64,000 nucleotides of DNA from Aedes albopictus (Eukaryota > Arthropoda > Insecta > Diptera > Culicidae). A program made the position numbers and the translations under genes. Where the stretch lies: contig NC_085136.1 of assembly GCF_035046485.1 (NCBI RefSeq), positions 80,741,734 through 80,805,733 of the forward strand. Direction: 5' to 3'. The notes beneath the pieces were generated by a model. That model did no database searches and was not told the DNA's origin. It worked only from the letters and a program-made list of their open reading frames with translations. Below, one piece after another: positions 1-9,954 of the stretch (the first letter of the stretch is position 1; each line of letters opens with the position of its first letter).

Positions 1-391
1 TCCAAGTATTCCGCTGATCGCTCGTAGACTGACGGAAGACGTCCAGGTTGATGACTACATCATTCCGTCGGGAACGACGACCATGATCGTGGTGTATCAA
101 CTGCACCGAGACCCTACCGTTTTCCCCAACCCGGACAAGTACAATCCGGATAACTTTCTGCCGGAGAACTGTAGCGGACGGCATCCGTACGCTTACATAC
201 CCTTCAGTGCCGGTCCGCGGAACTGTATCGGGCAGAAGTTTGCGATCCTCGAAGAGAAGATCGTATTATCGACGGTGCTCCGCAAGTTCCGCATCGAAGC
301 CGTGGAACGCCGGGAAGACGTCAAACTGCTGGGCGACCTGGTGCTGCGACCTCGTGATGGTCTTAAAATAAGAGTCAGCCGAAGACAATAG
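1..391 (+). CDS. CYP4: Cytochrome P450, CYP4 family (CYP4C-like), 3' terminal coding part
   Basis: ER-membrane heme-thiolate monooxygenase that, by family, oxidises fatty acids, hormones or xenobiotics with electrons from P450 reductase. The open frame enters from the left edge (first full codon at 2) and stops with TAG at 389-391, giving about 129 C-terminal residues of a protein usually near 500. The frame begins PSIPLIARRLTED, typical CYP4 sequence after the ETLR region. It continues through FPNPDKYNPDNFLPENCSGR and reaches the heme loop FSAGPRNCIG at 203-232, with the axial cysteine at 224-226. The tail after it (AILEEK, LRPRDGLKI) fits CYP4C-type enzymes. The N-terminal part and other exons lie outside the window. 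Subfamily is inferred; family is firm. It is followed at 28.2 kb by another CYP4 first exon on the same strand. Confidence 0.95.
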   Translation, partial: PSIPLIARRLTEDVQVDDYIIPSGTTTMIVVYQLHRDPTVFPNPDKYNPDNFLPENCSGRHPYAYIPFSAGPRNCIGQKFAILEEKIVLSTVLRKFRIEAVERREDVKLLGDLVLRPRDGLKIRVSRRQ

Positions 392-547
392 ACTGTAAGG
401 TACAATGCTAACACACACAATCCACCCAAGAACTATTAGCTTTAATGACGTCCAAAGTCGTCCCCACCGTGTACAACCGAATCGATTGTAGTAAGGTATC
501 ACTTGCGCGCCCTTGGCTATGCACAAATCAATCAACGTCGACGAATC

Positions 548-553
548 AATAAA
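548..553 (+). promoter_or_regulatory. Poly(A) signal of the P450 gene
   Basis: AATAAA lies about 157 bases after the stop codon in AT-rich sequence, at a distance usual for an insect 3' UTR. The cleavage site itself cannot be seen. Confidence 0.6.
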
Positions 554-1589
554 AAATGCATTTTATATTCATTCATAAAAGTGAGTACACAAGAAACGAA
601 TCTCGTCTTTTTCTTTTCTTCCGTACACTGTGATCTCTGGTCAGCGACATTGCTAACATCAACGAAGGTAAATTGAAAAGGAGCTTTCAAGAAATGAAGA
701 AGCTGGAACCAAACACCAACCAACCGATATGATTCCTACGGCGCGCAAAGGTTAATTGGAGTCAAGCTTCGAAGTGGCACTTTTGCACGTTTCCTGATGA
801 GTCAGAGCGGGGCGTAGGTGCGTCATAAATTCTTGCATTATATGATAGTGGCAGGAATAGTTTCTTTGAGTATTTTATATCGGCTGAAACAGCACTTGAT
901 AGAACAATTTCTTTACAAATTGATGGTATAATATTATGTGTATGTACAATCGCAACAAATAAAGGATTGACTTCTTCAGTTCCCTGTGAAAGACATCAGA
1001 AGGCCGACACCAGAAGCACGTTTTCCTTAATTTGAGACGTTTGCATTTCCCACTCCACTGGACCCCTTTAGCAGTTAGTATAGGGGCGGAAACGTGGATA
1101 AAACTGCGGTTTTGCATCGAATCATGGAGTCCTCTGCGCACTTATTCATTAAGGGGACTCCAAAGTATGACGACAATTCTTTAAAGGCAGATTATAACTG
1201 GAGGATTAACGTGTCCCCAAACTATGTGAATTATGACAACATTAGGAACACTGCAACCTCCTTTCATGTTGGTTATTTTTTTGCACTTTTTTCTATGCCC
1301 TACATTAACCCTTTGAAGCCGGAGGGGTCATATATGATCCCAACATATAGACGGTTGTATAAATTCACCTATTCGATAAAGCAGAATACTGTCTTCGCCA
1401 AAGTTGAGTCCTCTATTAGAAAAAATGGGAATGATTGTATTTGGGACTTCATGTATAACCTAGAACATCCTGAACACCATGAAATTTAGAAAAACGAAAT
1501 AATTAACATACTTGTTGTTCTAAAAGCTGAACTTGGATTACGTTTATATGTATTCATTTGGCTTTCGTCAAGAATATCAGAAGGTGTTT
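554..1589. other. Intergenic, no recognisable feature
   Basis: Low-complexity AT-rich spacer. A 131-codon open frame at 1094-1489 (plus) has no family motif and includes the phrase around 1310-1335 (cctttgaagccggaggggtc), which looks like repeat DNA, so it is not called a gene. Confidence 0.4.
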
Positions 1590-2500
1590 TATATTCTGGG
1601 ATGTTCTAGGTGTTTCAAACTATCCTATGATAAAGTCCTTCAAACCTACAAGAATAATTTTATGTATTTTCGCCACAAATAATAGCATTGCATAACCTAC
1701 TGGGATCTGTGAAGCTCTTGACATCTACAATGTCATTTATAGTCGATATAGGGATATTCCATATCAGCCAAACTACCTTTAAGTTTAGAACTTCAGATCT
1801 ACACTCGTAACAGTAGCCATATCTGTTATACTGACTAACGTTGCATAATCAACCGCAGATACTGGAGCAATCTGAAGTCTACTAGCTTATTATAAACCTT
1901 TGGGACATTCAGGGTTCTATAATGAAGTCCTTCAAATATACAAGAATAACTTTACGTGTTTTCGTTATAAATAAGTATTGCATAATCTGCTGGGATCCAC
2001 GAAGCTCTTGAAATCTCAAAAGTCATTTAAAGACACTACAGGAATATTCCAGGTCAGCCAAACTACCTTAGAGTTCAAGACTTCAGGTCTATACTCGTAA
2101 CAATAGCCATATCTGCTATACTGAGTAACGTTGCATATTTATCCGTGTTACTGGACCAATCTGAAATATACTTTTTTATTATAAACCTTCGGGACATTCA
2201 GGTTCGCCCAAATAATTAAGTCCTTCAAATCTAAAAGAAAAACCTTATGTGTTTTCGCCATATACAATAGAATTGCATAATCTGCTGGGATCCGCGAAGC
2301 TCTTGAAATCTCAAATGTCATGGGAATGTTCCAGGTCAGTCAAACTACCTTTGAGTTGAGAACTTCAGGTCTACACATTAGCTATATCTATCTAACATTC
2401 TAAGTAACGTTTCATAATCAATCGCGGTGACTGCACCAACCTGTACCTTTGGGACATTGAGGGTCGTCCAAACTATCCTGAAGTTAGGCTCTTGATAGTA
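1590..2500. repeat. Tandem repeat, unit about 292 bp, just over 3 copies
   Basis: The phrase gggatcYRYGAAGCTCTTG recurs at about 1702, 1992 and 2287, and GTCCTTCAAA at 1635, 1927 and 2220, giving periods of 290-295 bp. Copies are diverged by point changes and small indels, so the array is old. Confidence 0.85.
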
Positions 2501-2579
2501 ATAGTAGTTATTTTCTCAATGAACTTCAAACTGTAATCTGTAATCCCCCTGGTACAGATTTTACCCAACAAGAGCGTTC

Positions 2580-2930
2580 AACTCTGATAGGAGTTCTAGC
2601 AGATCTCAGGAGCGTTTCAGCGGGTGTCAATGGAATTTCTGGCAGGGGGTAGCAGGAGGTCTCAGGGTTGTTTAAGGGGGTCTCAATGGTGTTTCACGGG
2701 GTCTCAGGGGCGTTTCAGAGGTACCTTGAAGTCTCTGAAGCATTTTAGGGGCCCTCCGGGGGGTCTCTGGAGCACTTCAGACGGTCTCAGAGGCGTTTAA
2801 GAGGATCCAGGGGGGTTTCATGAGGGTATCTTGAGGTCTCCGGAGCATTTAGAGATGTTCCAGGGGTTCTCAGGGGAGAGTCAGAGGTTTTTAGGAGCGT
2901 TTCAAGAGATCCAAAGGGTTGCTTTAGCCC
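2580..2930. repeat. Degenerate minisatellite, GGGGTTTCAGGGGCGTTT type
   Basis: Short imperfect units built on ggtctcaggggcgtttcag repeat without a fixed period. The same motif recurs in other blocks of the window in both orientations, so it is a dispersed minisatellite. Open frames within it are by-products. Confidence 0.7.
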
Positions 2931-3109
2931 CACTTTGAAGTAATGCCTTCTTGGCGGTTTTAGAGAGACAAAGAGTTTGGCAATCATGGGAATTTTTTTA
3001 GTAGGTCGAGGAAATAGTAATCCTGTCTTTATTTAACTTCTGATGTACAAAGAAGACAAGCCTTATTCCCACACTACCTGGACCTCCCTGTTCAGGTGTC
3101 TGTTGAGCA

Positions 3110-4585
3110 GATTATTCCCACGTGATTTGGAAGAAAAAAAAAAACAGATTAATCCACCTTGTGGTGATAGTGCTTTTCTCGTCAAATACGTACTCATGAT
3201 CTTTCCATCGATGTAGGCCGAAGTATTCTTGAGTCATGGTAATACTGGATTTGTTGTCACATGCATGGGTTTGATTCACATTCACATCTGACCAAATCCG
3301 GCGGGACACACTGAACCGGTTCCGGAGCACTGACAGTAATCTCAAATATGGTTTGAGAAAATTTTCTTGCAAACTGTTCATCAGATTATCGAAACAGCCG
3401 CAATGTTATGCAACATCTTCCGTCGGGACATCTGGAACCGATTCAAGAACACTATCAGAAGTTTTAAATGTAGTCTGAGTCCATTTTCTTGCTAACCGCT
3501 CATATATTCATATATTACCAAAAAGCCGTGGTTTGATGTATCGCATGCATGGGGTTGATTCACTTTTTCTTTCGATCTCTTCTGACGAGAATCCTACAAC
3601 CGGTTCCAGAACACTACCGGTAGTCTTAAATATGGTCTGAGATTATTTTCTTGATAATTGTTCATTGGGTTATCGAATAAGCCGCTATTTTATGTGCCGC
3701 ATGCTTAGGTTTTCTAGTTCACTGATACGTTTGACCGCTTCCGGCAGGACACCCGGAATCGATTACACAACGCTACCGATTGTCCCACATATGGTAAAAG
3801 ACTATTCCATTGCTTGAAGTTCGTCAGGTCACATAAAAAGCAGTGATTTTATGTATCGTATGGATGGGTTTGTTTCACTTTCACATTTGACCACATTTGA
3901 CCACTTGTTACCACCGGTTGTCCCGAAAATGGTCTAAGACAAATGTCTTACTAACCATTACCAAAAACGCTGCTATCAGATGTACCGCATGCATAGGTTT
4001 TATTAAATTTTACATTTTACCGCTTTCGGCGGGACACTCGAAATCGGTACCGATTGTCCTAAATATGTTCTGAGACTAGTTTCTTGCTAACTGTTCATCA
4101 GATTTCCTAATATGCAGCGAATTGATGTCTCACATGCATGAGTTTGGTTCATCTTTACAATCGAGCAATTCCGATGGGTCACCCGAAATCGGTTGTGGAA
4201 CACTACAGGTAGTCATTAATGCGACTATTTCTGGCAGGATACCCTAAACCGGTTCCGGGACACTACCTGTAGTATGAGGCTTTTTTTGCTAACCTTTGTT
4301 CAGGTTAAAGAAAAAGCCTCTATTTCATGTACTGCATGCATAGGATAGGTTGCCTTATACATTTGACCGGCGGGACACCCGTAACCGGTTCCGGGACACT
4401 ACTGGTTTTCTCAAATATGATCTGAGTTTTTTTACTTGTCAATCGTTCATCAGATTATCGAAAAAGCCGCCATTTGATAAGTCGCATGAATGGGTTTGGT
4501 TCTCTTTTAAACTTGGCCACTTCCGACGGGACACCCGGAACCGGTTCCGAAATTACTAGTGGCAGTTTATAATGTGGTATGAGCC
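3110..4585. repeat. Degenerate tandem array, unit about 130-200 bp (mostly ~155)
   Basis: A unit with gcatgcatgggtttggttcac, then ggcgggacacccggaaccgg, then ctattttcttgctaac and a caggttatcgaaaaagccgc tail recurs. The gcatgca phrase is at about 3261, 3544, 3699, 3857, 3986, 4132, 4335 and 4482. Copies differ in length and are strongly diverged. Confidence 0.8.
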
Positions 4586-5622
4586 TATTTCCTTTTTTTA
4601 TTCCTGTACGGGTCTGTCACTACGACCAGTTTTTAGATCTATTGTGACATTACCCGTGTCCTTAGTGTAGTGTATGTCACATTACTCAATTGCCAATCAA
4701 GGGTAATAAAGTATCGATTTTGGTTCAGTTTTTATTTTGTGTTCTTAGATTTTTTTTTCTTATAGAAATTAAAACAAGAGCACTGATAATTGGCCATGCA
4801 TCGGAAGTCTAGCATCACCCTTGTTTACCTCTAAATTCTCCCCAGTAAGAAGTTTAGAACCCGGGTTTTTACATAGCAGCAATACCATTCCAATAATGGA
4901 ACATGTGTTCAGTAATAAGGATTCTAGTATACGTTCCTTGCGTACTAGCACTTTTCATCGAAGAATTGGTACATTCATAAATTCCTAACCTAATTTGATT
5001 TCCTTTGCATTGAGTTTAGCCTCAGATGGTGAGGTTTTTAACTATATGCAAAGTAAAGTTGGTAAACTCAGTTTTATTCAAAAACTGGAAGTTACCAAAA
5101 CACCCACACTTAAAACAGAATGCCGAGATCGGTTGTGCGAATCTCGGTTAAAGTTCATTTGCTGAAATCTCAGCTTAACACTTGACGTTTAATGTTTGAT
5201 GATAGCGGCACCCATGGGTGCTGCTATGAATAAACTTGACTTTTTGCTGATATCTCAGTTAAATTACGATTGCCGAGCGGTCGGCTGTGCAAATCTCGGC
5301 AAAAGAATGGAAATTAGCCGAGCTCAACTGAGTGTGCCAGTAGCAAGGACTAAATACTATTCTTCCTTGAATTACCAGAACACATATTCCATATTTGAAA
5401 AAAAGGACGACACTAGATTTCGGTTTGGTAGATCTTTCACCGCAACGCAACCCAAAAAGGTAATCTACCGTTAAAGATGGAGCATATTTTAAACCCCCTC
5501 AACCATTCATCCCTCGTCGCGGGTCGCCTGATACCTTAAATTGGGGTTACCTGTTTGGTGGACTTTTACCCCCGGAACAGGTGCTCCGTAGTGCTATTCT
5601 ATGCCAGTAGCTACACGGGCAT
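4586..5622. mobile_element. Insertion of unknown type splitting the ~155-bp array
   Basis: Array sequence stops near 4585 and resumes at about 5624 (ctattttcttgctaaac). The intervening 1 kb is unrelated to the array. It has repeated short phrases such as cgaatctcgg and tgctgaaatctcagc in direct and changed copies, but no terminal repeat or coding capacity that I could recognise. Confidence 0.4.
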
Positions 5623-5885
5623 GCCTATTTTCTTGCTAAACGTCCATCAGGTTATCGAAGAAGCCGCCATTTGATGTGTCGCATGCATGGGTTTGGTTCA
5701 CTTTTATATCTGGCCACTTCCGGTGGGACACCCGGAAACGGTTCCAGAACACTACCGATTCAGATATGGTCTGAGACTATTGTCCTGCTTACCGTTCATT
5801 AGGCTATCGAAAATGCCGCGGTGTCACATGCATGGGTTAGTAGCATTTTCATATTTAACCCCTTTCCGGTGTCCAGAACACACAC
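5623..5885. repeat. Continuation of the ~155-bp tandem array
   Basis: Two further units carry gcatgcatgggtttggttcac at about 5681 and a shorter copy at about 5825, with the ccggtgggacacccgg and ggctatcgaaaatgcc parts between them. Confidence 0.75.
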
Positions 5886-5948
5886 GCTCAGAAAACCGTT
5901 CTGATAAACGTGAACAAACAAACGCAAATATGAGAACAAGCAAATATA

Positions 5949-6023
5949 CACCGTGAACTGGAACTAGTTCCAGCTGTCAATATGGGCGTTCTCGAAAACG
6001 TGAAATCTAGTTCACGGTGTACA
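5949..6023. repeat. Small inverted repeat (MITE remnant)
   Basis: tacaccgtgaact on the left is matched by agttcacggtgta on the right of a 75-bp segment. Inner copies of gaactagttcc/ctagttcac add to the stem. It is too short and worn to assign to a superfamily. Confidence 0.45.
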
Positions 6024-6267
6024 TTTCTTATTGTTGTTATCGTTGCTATGCATAGTTCACGTTTGTTCCCGTTGCCGTGACCGGGAGTGCACGTATATCG
6101 GAACGGATTTTTTTGCGTGCATAAACAGCAAAAACTCCGGAGCGGCTTGACCGATCCAAATCATTTTCAACAGAAAACAATGGGACCAGATTCCCCGTCG
6201 AATGAACCGCCGGTCATCAAAATTGGTTGGGGTTTATTGTCAAAAAAAAGATGTGAGTTTATTTTGT

Positions 6268-6322
6268 ACACACACATACATACATACGCACACACACACA
6301 TATAAATACACACACAGACATC
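6268..6322. repeat. CA/TACA microsatellite
   Basis: Alternating acacac and catacata runs with a few interruptions. Confidence 0.8.
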
Positions 6323-6439
6323 ACCTCAATGCTTCAAGCTGAGTCGATTGGTATATGTGACACGACCCTCCGGACCTTCTATCAAAAAGTCATTTTAGGA
6401 GCGAACATATAGCGTTCCCAGTACACTTGGTGTACGAGA

Positions 6440-7415
6440 GGGGCTAAAAGGTTTTCAGGGAGTACCTGGAAGTCTCATGAGCTTTTCAGGGGGTCCCAGG
6501 GGCGTTTCAGGCAGTGAGCCGTTTTTACCACTATCGCCGTAAAGCTTTTACCGTTTTGGCCTTGGTTTTGGCTAATGTTGCATACTACCAAGCATACTAT
6601 CGTAACACACCACCTGCAAGCTACATTCTAAGCATGAATGTTGTTTGCCTTGAATACAGCATATAGCAATATAATAATAACACAAATCAAGATGATGGGA
6701 ATGAGAAATGATAGTTTTGCCATGTAGACCTGAAGTTTCCGAAAACTGCAAAAAAAGTCATGGGGATAACTCGAGAACCGCAAGTGTGAAAATGTGGGAA
6801 TATTGATTCTTGTTGGATCAGGTAACAGAAGCGTTTTCGGGGGGCTGAGGGAGTTTTCGATGGCGTTGCATAGAGTTACAGAGGATTTTGACGAGTTTTG
6901 AACGCGTTACAGGTGCCTTTTCAGTGGTATTGGAAAGTCTCAGGTGCGTTACATGGGGTCCAAGGGAGTTTTAGGGGAATTCCGTAGGCGCTTTAGGAAG
7001 TTTCAGAGCATTTTTGGTAGATTTCAGAAGCGCTGCGGAGGCGTTTTCGGGAGTTTCGGAAGGTCTCGGGTGCTTTACATGGGGTCGAAGGACTTCAGAG
7101 GAATTTCAGAAAGTTTCAGAGGATTATCGGTGGGTTTCAGAAGTGTAATGGAGGCGTTTTAGGTGGTTTCCGAGAGTCAGAGATGCGTTGCATGGGGTAT
7201 GCGGGGCTCAAGGGGGATTTCGGAAGCATTTCTGGAAGCTTCAAATTATTTTTAGCGGGTTTCAGAGGCGTTACTCTGATTTCCAGACCTTCCAGTCCTT
7301 GAGCGGACTCCTACAAGACAGGGGTGAGCGTCATAGGAGACTAAGGAGCTTCTGGAATTGCGACTATTTGGGGGTTTGGTCAATTATCTCGGGTGTGTTA
7401 AGAGGTAACGCAATA
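6440..7415. repeat. GGGGTTTCAG-type minisatellite blocks
   Basis: Two patches (about 6440-6515 and 6835-7415) of imperfect gtttcagaggcgttt / ggtctcgggtg units, the same family as at 2580-2930. The stretch 6516-6834 between them is unremarkable AT-rich sequence. The plus-strand open frames at 6944-7162 and 7188-7430 follow from the stop-poor repeat. Confidence 0.65.
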
Positions 7416-7976
7416 CTTTCTTCCGAATAGTTGTAGTGCTTGAAAAGATCTACCAGATCTACAAGATGAACCAATGTTTATCACATGATTAGCTGGCTAC
7501 TTTACCGCCAGAGGCGCCATCAACAGTTTGAAGCTAAATTGCACTGCAGGAACCATATTAGGTTGTCAAGCAACTGTTACGATATGCGGCAGCTCAAGAC
7601 CCTAGTAATTTGGAAGGATAGTGTCTTCTGAAAAGTTGTTGGGAAGGCTATTAAATTACAGATAATGAGCTGCGAAGGTCGTAATTCTTCCACTAGGAGG
7701 CACTAGTGAGCATGTAAATCTCACCATATGGCGGTCCAAATCCAACATGCTGAACATTCAGAATGGTGGCTGTTTTATTGAGTTTTGAATTTTTAAACTA
7801 TGCAGTATCAGTATTTTTGGTGCAGTAAGGATGTTTAGAATTGCAAAACAATGGCCAGAAAATCCACTATAGAGGCCAACAAGTCAAGACGATATGTGGA
7901 GTGGATATATGTGGTATGGAGATGTCCAATAATGGTCGAATAATAATAACCATGGTGTACCAGTGAGTAATATAGG
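7416..7976. other. No recognisable feature
   Basis: Unique-looking noncoding sequence without motifs, long frames or clear repeats. Confidence 0.4.
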
Positions 7977-8131
7977 CGCTGTCCATAAACGACGTAGACT
8001 CATTTTAGCGCATCTCAGACACCCCCTCCCCCTTCGTGGACTTTTGTCCATACTAAATTTTCGAAATTTTTATGGACCGTAGACTTTGGCCAGAACCCTC
8101 CCGCCCTTGAGAGTCTACGTAGTTTACCATT
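7977..8131. mobile_element. Worn MITE with taaac-acgtagact inverted ends
   Basis: gtccataaacgacgtagact near the left end pairs with agtctacgtagtttaccat near the right end. The interior is rich in C runs (accccctcccccttc and its counterpart). The ends are diverged and no target duplication is certain. Confidence 0.5.
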
Positions 8132-8132
8132 C

Positions 8133-8276
8133 TTGGGCATTTGCTGCTATAACTCAGCCAATTTTTAATCAAATGACTTGATTTTCGGGACACGCTGAAT
8201 ACAAACAAATTTAGCAATGTACAAACAATAAGTTAACTGGGTAAAAATGGACAGAGTTATAGCAGCAAGTGCCCAA
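8133..8276. mobile_element. MITE with TTGGGCA ... TGCCCAA ends
   Basis: The left end ttgggcatttgctgctataa is the inverse of the right end ttatagcagcaagtgcccaa. A related copy lies at 9087-9238. Superfamily is not determined. Confidence 0.7.
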
Positions 8277-8389
8277 AATAGATCCTCTGTCCAAAGGAAT
8301 CCCGATCAGCACTGCCAACCTCGTCATGACGCTTGCTGTCATCGACGCTTGGTAGGAGAAGGACACCCAAGGGGAATGTCATTAATCTT

Positions 8390-9045
8390 GGTTCACACCC
8401 CACAAATCCCAGGAAGAAATCCTGAAAGAATCCCTGAAGAATCCCAGATACTCCTTCTGGGATCCTTGGAGAGGGATCTCGATGAATTCCGAAAAAAAGC
8501 CGAAGGAATCTCTGAGGAAATTTTGAGGCTTCGTGTTTGTGTGGCTAGTGTCATCATGCATTTAGTCACATCGTGCTGAGAAGTGCTGGTTCGCTTCCGC
8601 AAGCTAGTCTACTGTCTACTGTCGTGCTTCCTTTGAAGTGCAATGCTCTCACTGGAAGCATTAAACGTATCTGTTTAAAAAAATTACTTCAAGAGGAATC
8701 CCAGAAAAAAAAACCATAAGGTTCTGAAAAATAATCCCTGAAGAACTACTGAAAGCATTTCTATAGGAATCCCGTGGGAAATCTCGTGGGATCCCGTGGG
8801 AAATCTCTGGAGAAATTCCAAAAGAAATCCGCAGAGGAATATCGGGATAAATCCGTAAAGGAGTCCTTGGAAAATTCTGGCCGATATCTCGTGAGCAAAA
8901 CCTGTAGGAGTCCAATGAAGAATCCCTGCAGTATTCCCAGAAGAGATGTTTGTAGGAATCTATGACGAATTTCCTAGAAAAATCCTGAGAGGAATCCCAG
9001 GCCAGGAGGAATCCTAGGTAGAATCCCAGGAGGAAGCTCTGACGG
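8390..9045. repeat. GGAATCCC-type minisatellite
   Basis: Imperfect short units such as aggaatcccag, gaagaatcc and aaatctcgtggg repeat across the block. This is the complementary-strand form of the ggaattcctcc minisatellite that dominates 55-64 kb. Frames on both strands here are repeat artefacts. Confidence 0.65.
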
Positions 9046-9086
9046 AATTATAGTAGGGTAGCGAACCACTTGGGCAGCGTCCGGTA

Positions 9087-9238
9087 TTTTGGGCACTCTT
9101 CGCTATAACTCAGGCATTTCAAAACCAATTGACTTGAAATTTTGTACACGGCTAGATACTATACCTATCTCATCGCGTTTCAAAAATTGTGTCAATTGGT
9201 TCAGTATTGGCTGAGTTATAGCAGAGAAGTGCCCAAAA
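9087..9238. mobile_element. MITE with TTTTGGGCA ... TGCCCAAAA ends
   Basis: ttttgggcactcttcgctat at the left is inverted at the right as atagcagagaagtgcccaaaa apart from a few changes. The ctataactca phrase next to the end is shared with the copy at 8133-8276. The interior holds ccaattgacttgaa and its inverse. Confidence 0.75.
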
Positions 9239-9499
9239 TAGGACCCCTGCCGAGATGGTTCCACTTCCCTATAGTATATTTTAGTACTCGGTGACGCGTG
9301 GTACAATGACAGATGTGTCGGCGCTCGTCGCAATGAATTCGTAGACTGGGGAGCGTGTCAGGCTCGACTGAGGCAGTTCGGGTCCACTGTAACGCCTTGC
9401 AGACGAAGCTGGCTGAGGACGGACGGTTTGAAGACTGATAACCAAACTGAGGTTTATAGATCGATCAATTCACTTAAGGGGTAGTAGGGCTCGATAAAT
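9239..9499. other. No recognisable feature
   Basis: Short unique-looking spacer. Confidence 0.35.
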
Positions 9500-9954
9500 T
9501 CACTTGAGTTTCAGGTGTATTTAGGGTGTTCAGATTCACCACGAAACCAACCTCAAACGTCCCGTAAATTCATCCTAAAATTTCGTTGGAAACCCTTTAA
9601 TATCATGAAGCTACCTGGACCTGGAAATGCCCTGAAATCCCTTGAAGTCTCATGAAACGCCTCTGAAACCCCCTAAATCCCCCTAAGTTGCACTGAAATT
9701 CACGCCTTTGAAACTCCTCAAAAGGCCTCTAAAAACCCTTCTGAAACCCCCCGAAATCTCCTGAAACATTCCCGACGCCCACTGTAACCCCTTTAAAACC
9801 CTCTTGGCACCCATGAGACGCTTCGAAAAACTAATTCTGAAAACCTCTGAAACCTCATCCATCGGCCTTGAAACCAATTAAAGCCCCCTGTGTCCCCCTT
9901 GGAATTCCTGAGCGACCTGAAATAACCATGAAACTTCCTTAAATCCAATGCAAT
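9500..9954. repeat. GGGGTTTCAG-type minisatellite, inverse orientation
   Basis: ccctgaaatcc, cctctgaaac and ctgaaaccccc units repeat. This is the reverse complement of the block at 2580-2930. Confidence 0.65.

Noticed and set aside
1094..1489. 131-codon plus-strand frame
   Set aside because: No motif or family wording, AT-driven composition, no splice or promoter context, and it includes repeat-like sequence.
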